Below are positions 48,022-57,296 of a DNA stretch of 64,000 nt, piece after piece. The stretch comes from Salinispora arenicola (GTDB lineage: Bacteria > Actinomycetota > Actinomycetes > Mycobacteriales > Micromonosporaceae), in contig NZ_VFOL01000001.1 in the NCBI RefSeq assembly GCF_006716065.1, forward strand, positions 3,286,001 to 3,350,000. The letters are read 5' to 3'. The notes beneath the pieces are model-generated. The model was not told the DNA's origin and did no database searches. It saw only the letters and a program-made list of their open reading frames with translations. Position numbers and translations under genes: made by a program. Within the stretch, counting starts at the first letter, position 1; every line of letters begins with the position of its first letter.

Positions 48022-48504
48022 ATGAGTGACGAGCAGGTGCGAAACGGCATTGACCCCGACGTGCGGACCCGGCGTGCGTTGTTGACCGGCGCGGGGGCCG
48101 TCGGCGCGGCTGTGGCCTTGGCTGCCTGCAGCGACAGTGCCGACGGCGAGACGACGGTGAGCCCCGGCCCGTCCCTCTCCGACTCCGGCGACCCGGGCGG
48201 CGGCGACCGGGAGGGGGCCCAGTCGCTGGCTCGGACCAGTGACATCCCGGTCGGAGGTGGCGCCGTCTATCCCGCCCAGGGGGTTGTCATCACGCAACCC
48301 TCGCCGGGCGAGTTCAAGGGTTTTGATCCGATCTGCCCCCACCAGAACTGCCCGGTGGCGAACGTCGACGGCGGCACGATCAACTGCACCTGTCACGGCA
48401 GTAAGTTCTCGATCGAGAACGGCTCGGTGCTGACCGGCCCGTCCACCCAGCCTCTCGCTCCACGGGACGTGAAGGTCACCGGCGACCGGATCTCGCTCGC
48501 CTGA
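48022..48504 (+). CDS. Rieske (2Fe-2S) lipoprotein, Tat-exported
   Basis: 160 residues. The N-terminus has a twin-arginine signal (RTRRALLTGAGAVGAAVAL) ending in a lipobox (LAAC), then a Ser/Asp/Gly-rich linker (about 37-72) and a single Rieske domain: CPHQNC and CTCHGSKF supply two Cys and two His for the 2Fe-2S cluster. It is thus exported folded with its cluster and lipid-anchored. Short lone Rieske lipoproteins are common in actinobacteria; the electron partner is unknown. The ATG at 48022 follows GAGGAGG by 7 bases; the upstream ATG at 47992 lacks a signal. Confidence 0.9.
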   Translation: MSDEQVRNGIDPDVRTRRALLTGAGAVGAAVALAACSDSADGETTVSPGPSLSDSGDPGGGDREGAQSLARTSDIPVGGGAVYPAQGVVITQPSPGEFKGFDPICPHQNCPVANVDGGTINCTCHGSKFSIENGSVLTGPSTQPLAPRDVKVTGDRISLA

Positions 48505-48631
48505 TCGCTGGGCGCGACCCCGTCGACCCCTGGCCAGCCTTCACCGCGGACAGCAGCTGTCCTGGTCGGCCAGCCGGTGGCCGTCGGGGTCGGTTCGGCC
48601 AGCGACGGGTGGGGCTGGCGTAGCCGGGGGC

Positions 48632-48653
48632 TGTCGGAGCAGGCGACTAGGCT
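48632..48653 (+). promoter_or_regulatory. RecA-NDp/PafBC-like promoter of uvrC, leaderless start
   Basis: TGTCGGAG (48632-48639), 8 bases, TAGGCT (48648-48653), then 6 bases to the GTG at 48660. It agrees with the consensus at seven of eight upstream core positions and in TAnnnT. Confidence 0.6.
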
Positions 48654-48659
48654 CGGGAC

Positions 48660-50642
48660 GTGGCTGATCCCTCGTCCTACCGTCCCGCGCCCGGCACGAT
48701 CCCGGAATCACCGGGGGTCTACCGTTTCCGCGACGGCACCGGCCGGGTGATCTACGTTGGCAAGGCGCGAAACCTGCGCAGCCGGCTGAACTCGTACTTC
48801 GCTGATCCGGTCAATCTGCATCAGCGCACCCGGCAGATGGTGTTCACCGCCGAATCGGTGGACTGGATCTCCGTCGCCACCGAGGTCGAGGCGCTCCAGC
48901 AGGAGTTCACCGAGATCAAGCAGTACGACCCGAGGTTCAACGTCCGCTACCGGGACGACAAGTCCTACCCGTACCTGGCGGTCACCCTCGACGAGGAGTT
49001 TCCCCGCCTCCAGGTCATGCGCGGCGCGAAGCGTAGGGGCGTGCGTTACTTCGGGCCGTACTCGCATGCCTGGGCGATCCGCGAGACGCTCGACCTGCTG
49101 CTTCGGGTCTTTCCGGCACGCACCTGCTCGTCGGGAGTGTTCAAACGAGCCGGTCAGGTCGGCCGTCCCTGCCTGCTGGGCTACATCGGCAAGTGCTCCG
49201 CGCCCTGCGTCGGCAGCGTCTCCGCCGAGGAACACCGCGACATCGTCAACGGCTTCTGCGACTTCATGGCCGGCCGGACCGATGTCATGGTCCGCCGGTT
49301 GGAGCGGGAGATGGCCGAGGCCAGCGCGGAGCTGGAGTTCGAGCGGGCCGCCCGGCTCCGCGACGACCTGGCCGCCCTACGCCGGGCGATGGAGAAGCAG
49401 ACCGTGGTGTTCGGCGACGGCACCGACGCCGACGTGGTCGCCTTCGCCGACGACCCGCTCGAAGCGGCCGTGCAGGTGTTCCACGTGCGTGACGGTCGAA
49501 TCCGGGGCCAGCGCGGCTGGGTGGTCGAGAAAACCGAGGACCTGACCGCCGGCGACCTCGTCCACCACTTCTGCACCCAGGTGTATGGCGGGGAACACGG
49601 TGAGGCGCACGTCCCCCGGGAACTGCTCGTGCCCGAGTTGCCCGCGGACGTCGAGGCGCTCGCCGACTGGCTCTCCGAGCATCGTGGCAGCCGGGTCACC
49701 CTGCGGGTGCCGCAGCGCGGCGACAAGCGTGCCCTGCTGGAGACGGTCGCGCGTAACGCCACGGACGCCTTGGCCCGGCACAAGCTCAAGCGCGCCGGTG
49801 ATCTGACCACCCGGAGCAAGGCCCTCGACGAGATCGCCGACACGTTGGGCATGCGGACGGCACCGCTGCGGATCGAGTGCTTCGACATCTCCCAGATCCA
49901 GGGCACCGATGTGGTGGCCAGCATGGTGGTCTTCGAGGACGGCCTGCCTCGCAAGAGCGAGTACCGGCGGTTCATCATCCGGGGCGCCACCGACGACCTG
50001 TCGGCGATGTCGGAGGTACTGCGGCGGCGTTTCGCCCGCTACCTGGACGCCCGGGCGGAAACGGGGGAGGCTGGCGTCGAGTCGGCCGGCGACCCGGACG
50101 CCCCGGCCGGACCGGATGCGCCCGACGAGCCGCGGGTCGGCACCCTGGTCGACCCGACGACCGGTCGACCGCGCAAGTTCGCCTATCCGCCGCAACTGGT
50201 GGTGGTCGACGGGGGCGCGCCGCAGGTCGCGGCGGCGGCGCAGGCCCTCGCCGAGTTGGGCGTCGACGACGTGGCCCTGTGCGGTCTGGCGAAGCGGCTG
50301 GAGGAGGTGTGGCTGCCCGACGACGATTTCCCCGCCATTTTGCCCCGTACATCCGAGGGCCTCTATTTGCTGCAACGTGTGCGTGACGAGGCGCACCGGT
50401 TCGCCATCACGTTCCACCGGCAGCGGCGTTCCCGCCGGATGACCGAGTCGGCGTTGGATCGGGTGTCCGGGCTGGGTGAGGTGCGGCGCAAGGCGCTGCT
50501 GCGCCACTTCGGCTCCCTGAAACGGCTTGCCGCCGCCTCGGTGGAGGAGATCACCGAGGTTCCTGGGATCGGTAGGCGGACGGCCGAGGCGATCCTCGCC
50601 GCACTCGCCGACCCGACGGGGCAGAGTGAACCGCGTAGGTAG
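48660..50642 (+). CDS. uvrC: Excinuclease ABC subunit C
   Basis: 660 residues. The GIY-YIG nuclease for the 3' cut is N-terminal ([27 protein letters not shown]), a Cys cluster ([20 protein letters not shown]...CSAPC) follows, then a UVR motif near 210-240 that meets UvrB, the RNase H-like nuclease for the 5' cut ([29 protein letters not shown]), and two helix-hairpin-helix motifs at the end ([33 protein letters not shown]). An acidic, Gly/Ala/Pro-rich insert (about 470-500) is seen inside the second nuclease domain, as in other actinomycetes. The GTG at 48660 is defined by the -10 box 6 bases before it. Confidence 0.98.
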   Translation: MADPSSYRPAPGTIPESPGVYRFRDGTGRVIYVGKARNLRSRLNSYFADPVNLHQRTRQMVFTAESVDWISVATEVEALQQEFTEIKQYDPRFNVRYRDDKSYPYLAVTLDEEFPRLQVMRGAKRRGVRYFGPYSHAWAIRETLDLLLRVFPARTCSSGVFKRAGQVGRPCLLGYIGKCSAPCVGSVSAEEHRDIVNGFCDFMAGRTDVMVRRLEREMAEASAELEFERAARLRDDLAALRRAMEKQTVVFGDGTDADVVAFADDPLEAAVQVFHVRDGRIRGQRGWVVEKTEDLTAGDLVHHFCTQVYGGEHGEAHVPRELLVPELPADVEALADWLSEHRGSRVTLRVPQRGDKRALLETVARNATDALARHKLKRAGDLTTRSKALDEIADTLGMRTAPLRIECFDISQIQGTDVVASMVVFEDGLPRKSEYRRFIIRGATDDLSAMSEVLRRRFARYLDARAETGEAGVESAGDPDAPAGPDAPDEPRVGTLVDPTTGRPRKFAYPPQLVVVDGGAPQVAAAAQALAELGVDDVALCGLAKRLEEVWLPDDDFPAILPRTSEGLYLLQRVRDEAHRFAITFHRQRRSRRMTESALDRVSGLGEVRRKALLRHFGSLKRLAAASVEEITEVPGIGRRTAEAILAALADPTGQSEPRR

Positions 50643-50748
50643 CACATGTCCTCGTCCTGATCCATGCGATCTGACGTGCACCACCGATCCGCAACGGAAC
50701 CCTCAGACGGGTCCTCAACCGGGTTCAGCCCTCGCCGGATCAGGTTGA

Positions 50749-52599
50749 TCAGGCGGTGTGTGGGTTCGCATCGCCGTCGGCGAGGACGGCCAGCACCTGC
50801 TCGCCGTACTTCGCGAGTTTCGCCTCGCCGACACCACTGACCCGGGCCAGGTCAGCCAATGCTGACGGTGCGTCGCTGGCGATCTGCCGCAGCGTGGCGT
50901 CGTGGAAGATCACGTAGGCGGGCACGCCCTGCTCCCTGGCCGTGGCGGCCCGCCAGGCGCGTAGCCGCTCGAAGACCTCGGCGGCGGCCGGGGCCAGCTC
51001 GGCGACCATGGTGGCCGCGCCGCGCGGCTTCGCCGGCCGGGCGGTCCGGGCCGGTTCGCGGCGCAGCATGACGGTGCGGCGCCGGCCCAGCACCTCCGCG
51101 CTGGTGTCGGTGAGGGCCAGGGTGCCGTAGTCGCCCTCGACCGCCAGCAGCCCCTCGGCGAGCAGCTGCCGGACCACACCCCGCCACTCCGCCTCGCTCA
51201 GCTCGGTGCCGATCCCGAACACTGTCAGGGAGTCGTGCCGGTGCTGCTGGACCTTGTCGGTGGCGCGGCCGAGCAGGATGTCCACACAGTGCCCGGTGCC
51301 GAAGCGCTGGTGTCGCTCCCGGTCGAGCCGGTACACCGTGGACAGCAGCTTCTGCGCGGCGATCGTGCCGTCCCACGACTCGGGTGGCTGCAGGCACGTG
51401 TCGCAGTTGCCGCAGGCGGTGGCGGTCTCGCCGAAGTAGTCCAGCAGCTGCACCCGGCGACAGCGGACCGTTTCGCAGAGCGCGAGCATCGCCTCCAGGT
51501 GGGCGGCGAGGTTACGCCGGTGCGCCAGATCCCCCTCCGAGGTGTCGATCAGCCGGCGTTGCTGCACCACATCCGTCAGACCGTAGGCGAGCCAGGCCGT
51601 CGACGGCAGGCCGTCCCGCCCGGCGCGGCCGGTCTCCTGGTAGTAGCCCTCCACCGACTTCGGCAGGTCGAGGTGGGCGACGAACCGTACGTCGGGCTTG
51701 TCGATGCCCATCCCGAACGCGATCGTCGCGACCATGACCAGGCCGTCCTCCCGCAGGAAGCGCTGCTGGTGTCGGGCTCGGGTGGCCGCGTCCAGGCCGG
51801 CGTGGTACGGCAGTGCGGCAATACCGTTGTCGACCAGGAACTCCGCTGTCTTCTCCACGGTGGCCCGGGACAGGCAGTAGATGATTCCGGCGTCCCCCGG
51901 GTGCTCGTCCCGCAACAGGGCCAGCAGCTGCCGCTTCGGCTCCCGCTTCGGGACGATGCGGTACTGGATGTTGGGTCGGTCGAAGCTGGCGACAAAGTGC
52001 CGGGCCGAGGTGAGCTGCAGCCGGGTCGAGATCTCGGCCCGGGTGGCGCTGGTCGCGGTGGCGGTCAACGCGATGCGGGGCACCCCCGGCCAGCGCTCGT
52101 GCAGCACCGACAGGGTGAGGTAGTCCGGGCGGAAGTCGTGCCCCCACTGCGACACACAGTGTGCCTCGTCGATCGCGAACAGACTGATGTTTCCCTGGTC
52201 GAGCAACTGCTGCACGCCCCGGGTGCCCAGGGCTTCCGGGGCGAGGTAGAGCAGGTCCAGGTCGCCGGCGACGAAGGCCCGCTCGACGGCGCGGCGGGCG
52301 TCGAGGTCCAGCGTCGAGTTGAGGAAGCCGGCCCGAACCCCGACCGCGGTGAGCGCGTCGACCTGGTCCTGCATCAGTGCGATCAACGGCGACACGACCA
52401 CCGCGACTCCGTCTCGCAGCAGTGCCGGGATCTGGTAGCACAGCGACTTGCCGCCGCCGGTGGGCATCAACACCAAGGCGTCCCCGCCGGCCGTCAGGTG
52501 TGCGATGACCTCCTGCTGGAAGCCCCGGAAGGCGTCGTAGCCGAAGACACGCCGCAGCGTCTCCAGCGCGGCGGGGCGCTGGTCGGTGGGGGAGGGCAT
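50749..52599 (-). CDS. recQ: ATP-dependent DNA helicase RecQ
   Basis: 616 residues. Helicase domain: [10 protein letters not shown], Walker [13 protein letters not shown], Walker B-type DEAH ([18 protein letters not shown]), and [21 protein letters not shown] with [10 protein letters not shown]. The RQC zinc motif is [12 protein letters not shown]...CGNCDTC, and an HRDC domain lies at the end ([35 protein letters not shown]). RecQ unwinds recombination and repair intermediates. The ATG at 52599 opens the conserved part and lies 7 bases behind a -10 box; the frame before it is not protein-like. It converges with uvrC. Confidence 0.96.
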   Translation of the reverse strand: MPSPTDQRPAALETLRRVFGYDAFRGFQQEVIAHLTAGGDALVLMPTGGGKSLCYQIPALLRDGVAVVVSPLIALMQDQVDALTAVGVRAGFLNSTLDLDARRAVERAFVAGDLDLLYLAPEALGTRGVQQLLDQGNISLFAIDEAHCVSQWGHDFRPDYLTLSVLHERWPGVPRIALTATATSATRAEISTRLQLTSARHFVASFDRPNIQYRIVPKREPKRQLLALLRDEHPGDAGIIYCLSRATVEKTAEFLVDNGIAALPYHAGLDAATRARHQQRFLREDGLVMVATIAFGMGIDKPDVRFVAHLDLPKSVEGYYQETGRAGRDGLPSTAWLAYGLTDVVQQRRLIDTSEGDLAHRRNLAAHLEAMLALCETVRCRRVQLLDYFGETATACGNCDTCLQPPESWDGTIAAQKLLSTVYRLDRERHQRFGTGHCVDILLGRATDKVQQHRHDSLTVFGIGTELSEAEWRGVVRQLLAEGLLAVEGDYGTLALTDTSAEVLGRRRTVMLRREPARTARPAKPRGAATMVAELAPAAAEVFERLRAWRAATAREQGVPAYVIFHDATLRQIASDAPSALADLARVSGVGEAKLAKYGEQVLAVLADGDANPHTA

Positions 52600-52606
52600 G
52601 GGGCGC

Positions 52607-52628
52607 AGTCTACGAGCGGGCCCCGACG
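52607..52628 (-). promoter_or_regulatory. RecA-NDp/PafBC-like promoter of recQ, leaderless start
   Basis: On the minus strand: CGTCGGGG (52628-52621), 8 bases, TAGACT (52612-52607), then 7 bases to the ATG. Six of eight upstream core positions and the full TAnnnT agree with the RecA-NDp consensus. Confidence 0.5.
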
Positions 52629-52822
52629 CCCCGGTCCACGCCCGGCCGTACGACAACTCCGGTGACCGGGAGGCGCAGCCGCGGGTCGCGACATTGCTGA
52701 AGGCACACGGGTGGGAACCGGGGCAGCGGAACGATTGCCCCGGCTCCTGTCGATCATTGGTCCGCCTGAGTCTGCTCCTGCGGCGATGGCCGCGTCCAGC
52801 GCGGCTGCCATGCGCTCGCGCG

Positions 52823-53317
52823 CTATTCGCGCGCCGCCTCGTCCGGCCAGATCACGTCGACGGAAACGCCTCGCATTCGTGCCTCGGCGACGGCCGCCGC
52901 TGTTCCGCCTTTGTCGACGCTGCCCTGCCCGTCCCACACCGCGAACAGGAGGTCACACCGGGCGAGGAGCTCGGCGTTCGCCGCCTCGTAGGCGTGTCGG
53001 TTGGCCTCTTCGAACGGCATCACACGGACTTCGCTCGCCCGCGAAACCAGATCGTCGAACTGCCGCGCATGATCGGGTTTCACCTTGCTCGCCCGATAGT
53101 TTGTGGAAGGTAAAATAACTTCGAGTTGACCTCCGCAGTCGAGGACCGCTTGCGCGAAGACCGAATCGGCGCCTCGGGCGATACAGCTTATCCCGACAAG
53201 CTCATCGGAGTTGAGACGAGTTAAGGCATCGACGATTGCATCGTAGACCAGCAGCACGCTGGTGGCAGTAAGGTTTATATGCCCGGTGACCGCAATTCGA
53301 GTCAACAGTTCCCTCAT
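52823..53317 (-). CDS. SLOG-type nucleotide-binding domain protein
   Basis: 164 residues with a Rossmann-like layout close to the SLOG/DprA-LOG group: [10 protein letters not shown] at the start, [19 protein letters not shown] (the ARGAD turn is typical), a [11 protein letters not shown] segment, and [18 protein letters not shown] near the end. SLOG domains bind or make nucleotide signals and occur in bacterial conflict systems; no catalytic function can be stated. The gene overlaps the regulator upstream by ATGA, so the two are translationally coupled. GC is visibly lower than in recQ or uvrC, a sign of recent transfer. Confidence 0.65.
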   Translation of the reverse strand: MRELLTRIAVTGHINLTATSVLLVYDAIVDALTRLNSDELVGISCIARGADSVFAQAVLDCGGQLEVILPSTNYRASKVKPDHARQFDDLVSRASEVRVMPFEEANRHAYEAANAELLARCDLLFAVWDGQGSVDKGGTAAAVAEARMRGVSVDVIWPDEAARE

Positions 53318-54888
53318 ATTGTCGTCGGAGGCTTTGCCAGCAGGGTGCCGATTCGCTCTCGCAGTTCCGCGACAGCCGCCACTTCGGCGAAGGTGGCTAC
53401 GTGTTGGTGGAATTCGGCAAATTTTACGCGAGCCCGGTCAGAACAAGTCTGCTCGACAACATCGGCGGCACTGTGCCCTAGCCTTACCGCTTCGTCCAAT
53501 TCGCCCTGAATCAATCGCGCTTCCGCAAGTCCGATATGGTCCAACGCGGAACTTCGGAGACGCCCGGGACGGCGCAAGTCGATCGCGCTCTCAATTTCGG
53601 CTGCAGCCTCGTCCGCCATCTCTCGGTTGGTATGAGCCAAATCAAGGAACCGGCCGCCGGTTGTGCCGGCCAACTCAGCCGCATCGAAGTAGGTGATCCA
53701 GTACGGGTCTTCATCCGGCGTAGCGGCAGCGAACACTTCTTGGGCATTATCGGTCGCACGTCGAAAGGCGGAGATGCGCCCTTGCTTTGAGTAGGCCCAT
53801 GCCTCGCGTGTGTAGAGCATGGCCCGAACGGTTGACGTCGCATCTTTGGCGCTGTCCTGAGCGACTCTTATCAGCTCAAGGGCGTCGCCTGTCTGGCCGA
53901 GATAGAGAAGCTGTCGAGCCATGCCGGCCATAATGTTCGCCGCGAAAGCGAAATCGCCGGCCGGTTTCGCTGCATGCAGGGCAAGGATGTAGTACCGTTG
54001 TGCGAGTGCCTGCTGTCCAGAATCCCAGGACATGACGGCCGCAGTTTCGGCGAGGTGGGCTACCGTGCCGAACAGCCGGCGACGGATTTCGGCTGGATGG
54101 GAGTCCTGGAGAAGTTCGGAAACTTCGTTCAGCTGGCCGATAACCGCTTTCCGCCGCAATCCGCCCCCGAACTGATCGTCCCATTCCCGGAACATTCGTG
54201 CCACAAGTTCAATCTGGCCAACCTCTTGATATCCCACACCACTCGGTCGACCGTCGCCATGATCGGATGCGGGATCACCGAGCCAGCGCTCCATAGGTTC
54301 AAGAAGTGCCGCGCCGAACACGACGCCGACAACATTTTTCGCTGCCTCGCGTCGGTCCACGGTGAGATCCCTTCTCGTAAATTTGCTAACGATTTCAGCC
54401 GTATTTGTCGACGCCCAAAGTAGGGACGGGCTGAATTCGCCATCCGATATTATACCGTTCGCCGCCGGTGCCTTTTCACTGAAAGCGCCGTTGCTTTCGG
54501 GAAGAGCGAACCATAGCCTGTCCGCAGGGATTCGAAGTGCTCTCGCGCAATGTATCAAGCGGTCGAGGTGGACGACCGGTGAGTGTTTTTCGATTCGGCT
54601 TAGTTGCGCTTGGGTGACGCCGAGCCAGCCCGCCACGACCGCTTGTGGCAGCGGATGTAGTCCGTGAATTGGATGGCAGCGGTACGCTCTTATGAGGCGT
54701 CCCATGTGACGTGCGGCTATCGCCTCCCTAATCGCCGGATGATCCCAGAATTCGGCTGGCACGCTGAGTGGATGTGCGAACCGGTCGCGGCCGGCTAGCT
54801 GGCACGGCGCGCAGTGTCCGGTTCTGTTGTCGCGCGCCAGCCGTGTTCTGCAACGGCGGCACCGCTGCTCACCGCGCTGACCGATCAT
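53314..54888 (-). CDS. HTH regulator with N-terminal zinc ribbon and TPR-like C-terminal part
   Basis: 524 residues. Four cysteines (10, 13, 26, 29) form a probable zinc ribbon. An XRE-type helix-turn-helix follows (about 64-125, with AVVAGWLGVTQAQLSRIEKH), then a linker, and from about 240 helical repeats resembling TPRs (AHLAETAAVMSWDSGQQALA, AGMARQLLYLGQTGDALELI, EARLIQGELDEAVRLGHSA). Streptomyces has many such regulators, some bound by small signals or peptides through the TPR part. No Shine-Dalgarno sequence is clear before the ATG at 54888. It shares an operon with the SLOG gene and faces the RiPP locus, of which it may be the regulator. Confidence 0.8.
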   Translation of the reverse strand: MIGQRGEQRCRRCRTRLARDNRTGHCAPCQLAGRDRFAHPLSVPAEFWDHPAIREAIAARHMGRLIRAYRCHPIHGLHPLPQAVVAGWLGVTQAQLSRIEKHSPVVHLDRLIHCARALRIPADRLWFALPESNGAFSEKAPAANGIISDGEFSPSLLWASTNTAEIVSKFTRRDLTVDRREAAKNVVGVVFGAALLEPMERWLGDPASDHGDGRPSGVGYQEVGQIELVARMFREWDDQFGGGLRRKAVIGQLNEVSELLQDSHPAEIRRRLFGTVAHLAETAAVMSWDSGQQALAQRYYILALHAAKPAGDFAFAANIMAGMARQLLYLGQTGDALELIRVAQDSAKDATSTVRAMLYTREAWAYSKQGRISAFRRATDNAQEVFAAATPDEDPYWITYFDAAELAGTTGGRFLDLAHTNREMADEAAAEIESAIDLRRPGRLRSSALDHIGLAEARLIQGELDEAVRLGHSAADVVEQTCSDRARVKFAEFHQHVATFAEVAAVAELRERIGTLLAKPPTTI

Positions 54889-55205
54889 GGCATCTGTTCC
54901 GTCCAGAAGTGAAACAGCCGAGTTGGACCAAGTCTAATCATAGGTTGCACGAACCGGTCGCCGTATGCGTCCAACGTATATCGATCATGTGTAACCGGTA
55001 AGTCGCGGGCAATTGCAAGCCGTGACCATTGTGTCACCCGACCCGTTTGCGGGTCGGAAACCAGGTAGGTCCCCGCCGTCCCGTGAATCGGCTCCGTGGC
55101 GGTGGGTGACGGGTTGGGGCGTGCCGCGCGGCATCCGGCCGTGTGCTCCCAGGTGTGCTGTGTCGCGCGGTGCACCCGTCCACCACTGAACAGGGGAATG
55201 GTGAC
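54889..55205. other. Divergent intergenic region with a perfect hairpin
   Basis: About 317 bases between the HTH gene and the RiPP locus, so it must hold both promoters. CCGACCCG (55038-55045) and CGGGTCGG (55050-55057) form a perfect 8-bp stem with a TTTG loop, suited to be a short terminator or an operator. No clear -35/-10 pair was found. Confidence 0.5.
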
Positions 55206-55454
55206 ATGACGATGTACCACGGTGGTGACGTGGTTGACCGGGCGCAGGCGGTGTTGGACGCGCACGCAGTGTCCAGCGCGGACGGATTGTGCGTGGCGTG
55301 CCGGGTGCCGGGGCCGTGCGGGCGGTACGAGGGAGCGGCGGCGGTGTTCACACAGTCGTTGCGGCTGCCTCGGCGGATACCGGGAGTGACCCGGCCGGAG
55401 CTGATCGGTGCGCGGCGGGTCGGCTTCCGTGGACTCTTGGGCGGGGTGGGCTGA
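55206..55454 (+). CDS. Small protein with Cys motif, head of the RiPP locus
   Basis: 82 residues, no known function. The centre has DGLCVACRVPGPCGRYEGA, a Cx2Cx5C pattern that might bind a metal, then a basic half (TQSLRLPRRIPGVTRPELIG). The ATG at 55206 has CAGGGGA about 9 bases upstream. It shows a similar Cys pattern to the 60-residue protein at 55812 and lies on the same strand as the precursor and ligase genes, so it may be part of the same unit. Confidence 0.55.
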   Translation: MTMYHGGDVVDRAQAVLDAHAVSSADGLCVACRVPGPCGRYEGAAAVFTQSLRLPRRIPGVTRPELIGARRVGFRGLLGGVG

Positions 55455-55811
55455 GGTGCGCGGCGGTGCCGACATCGTCCGGGTCCGGGCGGGTGCTGCG
55501 GGCGGGTGCGGTGCTCTGGGTCAATACAAGGGGCACAGGCAGCCACGACGGGTGGCTACGGCTGGACGGGTAGGAGCCGAATGCTGTCGTCAGTGCGGTG
55601 ACGCGCCGAACGATCGTCGTTCGGTTCGATGGGTTGCTACCGGCTTGCCGGTTGAGATCGCCACCAAGGTAGGTGGGGACGCGTACCGCTGCGGAGTGCT
55701 CGTCACAGGTGCCGGCGGCATGACACGGCGACGGAAGGGGCGTGGTGACGATCCGAAGGGGATGGATCGCCGTGATGGAAACGGCGGTGAGGGTCGAGAT
55801 GCCTGCGGGCG
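55455..55811. other. Gap between the two small Cys-motif genes
   Basis: About 357 bases. Several short open frames exist but none has a ribosome-binding site or any recognisable resemblance. Nothing firm is seen. Confidence 0.35.
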
Positions 55812-55994
55812 ATGAGGGGTCTCGAGCGGCTGGTGGAGCGTGCTGCCGTGGTGGCGTCGCTGCACATAGACGAGGAAGGGTTGTGTCGCGGCTGTCTGGA
55901 TCAGGGCCGGTTGGCCTTGCCGCAGTGCGTGTCGGCGGCGTGGGCGGCGGCGGTACTGGCGGAGTACGGCACACCGCGGCAGGAGCCGGGGTGA
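55812..55994 (+). CDS. Small protein with Cys motif in the RiPP locus
   Basis: 60 residues: a helical start (RGLERLVERAAVVASLHI), then DEEGLCRGCLDQGRLALPQC (Cx2Cx9C) and a helical end (AAWAAAVLAEYG). The pattern recalls the 82-residue protein at 55206. No function is known. The ATG at 55812 has no strong ribosome-binding site; a GTG at 55833 is possible. Confidence 0.5.
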   Translation: MRGLERLVERAAVVASLHIDEEGLCRGCLDQGRLALPQCVSAAWAAAVLAEYGTPRQEPG

Positions 55995-56132
55995 CGGCGG
56001 CGGACAGCCCGTCCGCTCGGGTGCGCGGGCCTCCCCTGGCCCGTTGTTAGCAGACGAAGATTGTTTCGGGCGTGCACCGTGGTGCGCGTCGTCCGGGTCC
56101 ACATTTCGCCGTTCCCGAGAGGAAAGATAACG

Positions 56133-56357
56133 ATGATGCCAATAGCGTTTGGAATACGCCAAGCGGTCGAGGGGGCACCCCTGCCGGTGGATCTGTCGGC
56201 TATCCGGTTCGACCCCGACCGGCAGATCAGCGTGATTACCGACAGCGGGCTGACGGTTCCGGCGTTGAGGCACTCGACCGGCACCACGTCCACTAACACC
56301 GCTTCGCAAGACAACAAGGGTGGTTCTGACCGCGACTCGGACCAGACCGAGGACTGA
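56133..56357 (+). CDS. Putative ATP-grasp-modified RiPP precursor peptide (graspetide type)
   Basis: 74 residues. The leader has IAFGIRQAVEGAPLPVDLS and then IRFDPDRQISVITDSG, a pattern I know from precursors of the SAV_5884-type ATP-grasp systems (F/Y-DPDRQ). The last 29 residues are almost only Thr, Ser, Asn, Gln, Gly, Asp and Glu: a hydroxyl-rich part (STGTTSTNTAS) and an acidic part (DRDSDQTED). In graspetides such side chains are joined as esters or amides by the ligase. The ATG at 56133 has GAGGAAAG 6 bases upstream. The ligase gene starts 6 bases after the stop. Confidence 0.75.
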   Translation: MMPIAFGIRQAVEGAPLPVDLSAIRFDPDRQISVITDSGLTVPALRHSTGTTSTNTASQDNKGGSDRDSDQTED

Positions 56358-56363
56358 CAGATC

Positions 56364-57296
56364 ATGGGTGGTCGGACCGTCGCGGTTTTCACCGGCGAGC
56401 TTGACGTGACCGCTGACGCGGTCATTGTGGAGTTGCACCGCCGGGGCGTGCCGGTGTTTCGGTGCGATCCGGCCGCGTTTCCCGCTGAGATGACGTTGGG
56501 TGCCCGGTTCGGCGCCGGCTGGACCGGGCACCTCCGCGTGGGGCGGCGGGTGCTGGACGTGGCAGACGTAGCGTGCGCGTGGTGGCGGCGCCCGACGCCC
56601 ATCACGGTGCCGGCCGAGGTGCCGGAATCGCAATGGGTACGGCGGGAGGCGGTCGCGGGACTGCGAGGTGTGCTGGCGGTATTGCCGTGGCTGAACCATC
56701 CCGAGGACATCCGCGCCGCTGAGCACAAGCCGCAGTTGGCGACGGCGGCGCGGGTCGGGTTCGCAGTGCCGGAAACGGTGCTGACCAACGATCCCGACCA
56801 GGCACGCGCGTTCGTCGAGGCATTTGCGCCGGTGATCTACAAGCCGTTGACCTGCGGCGTGCTCGACGGCGGACGGGTGATCTACGCCGGCCCGGTCGAT
56901 CCGGCCGCACTCGACGACGCCGTGCGGGTGACCGCGCACCTGTTCCAACGACAAGTGCCCAAAGCGTATGAGGTGCGAGCGACGGTAGTCGACGGGCGCA
57001 TCTTCGCCGCCCGAATTGATGCGTTGTCGGAAAAAGGTCGGCAGGATTGGCGATCCGACTACCGAAATCTGCGGTATACGGCGGATCGACTACCGAACGA
57101 CGTGGCCGATAAGGTGCGCCACTATCTGCGACTACTGCGGCTGCGTTTCGCAGCGCTGGATTTCGTCGTTACACCCGACAGCGAGTATGTGTTCCTGGAA
57201 GCCAACCCGAACGGGCAATGGGCCTGGATCGAGGACGAGACTGGTATGCCGATAGCCGACGCGATCGCCGGCGCATTGGAAGGTGCGGCTCGATGA
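56364..57296 (+). CDS. ATP-grasp peptide maturase (SAV_5884/graspetide type)
   Basis: 310 residues with an MvdD/RimK-type ATP-grasp fold. The N-terminal pre-ATP-grasp domain has VAVFTGELDVTADAVIVEL and VACAWWRRPTP; then WLNHPEDIRAAEHKPQLATAA (first Lys), FAPVIYKPLTCG (second Lys), FQRQVPKAYEVRATVVDG, RLRFAALDFVVTP and EYVFLEANPNGQW with the Mg-binding Glu and Asn. Such ligases activate Asp/Glu side chains by phosphorylation and join them to Thr/Ser/Lys of the precursor. The methyltransferase start overlaps its stop (ATGA). Confidence 0.85.
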   Translation: MGGRTVAVFTGELDVTADAVIVELHRRGVPVFRCDPAAFPAEMTLGARFGAGWTGHLRVGRRVLDVADVACAWWRRPTPITVPAEVPESQWVRREAVAGLRGVLAVLPWLNHPEDIRAAEHKPQLATAARVGFAVPETVLTNDPDQARAFVEAFAPVIYKPLTCGVLDGGRVIYAGPVDPAALDDAVRVTAHLFQRQVPKAYEVRATVVDGRIFAARIDALSEKGRQDWRSDYRNLRYTADRLPNDVADKVRHYLRLLRLRFAALDFVVTPDSEYVFLEANPNGQWAWIEDETGMPIADAIAGALEGAAR

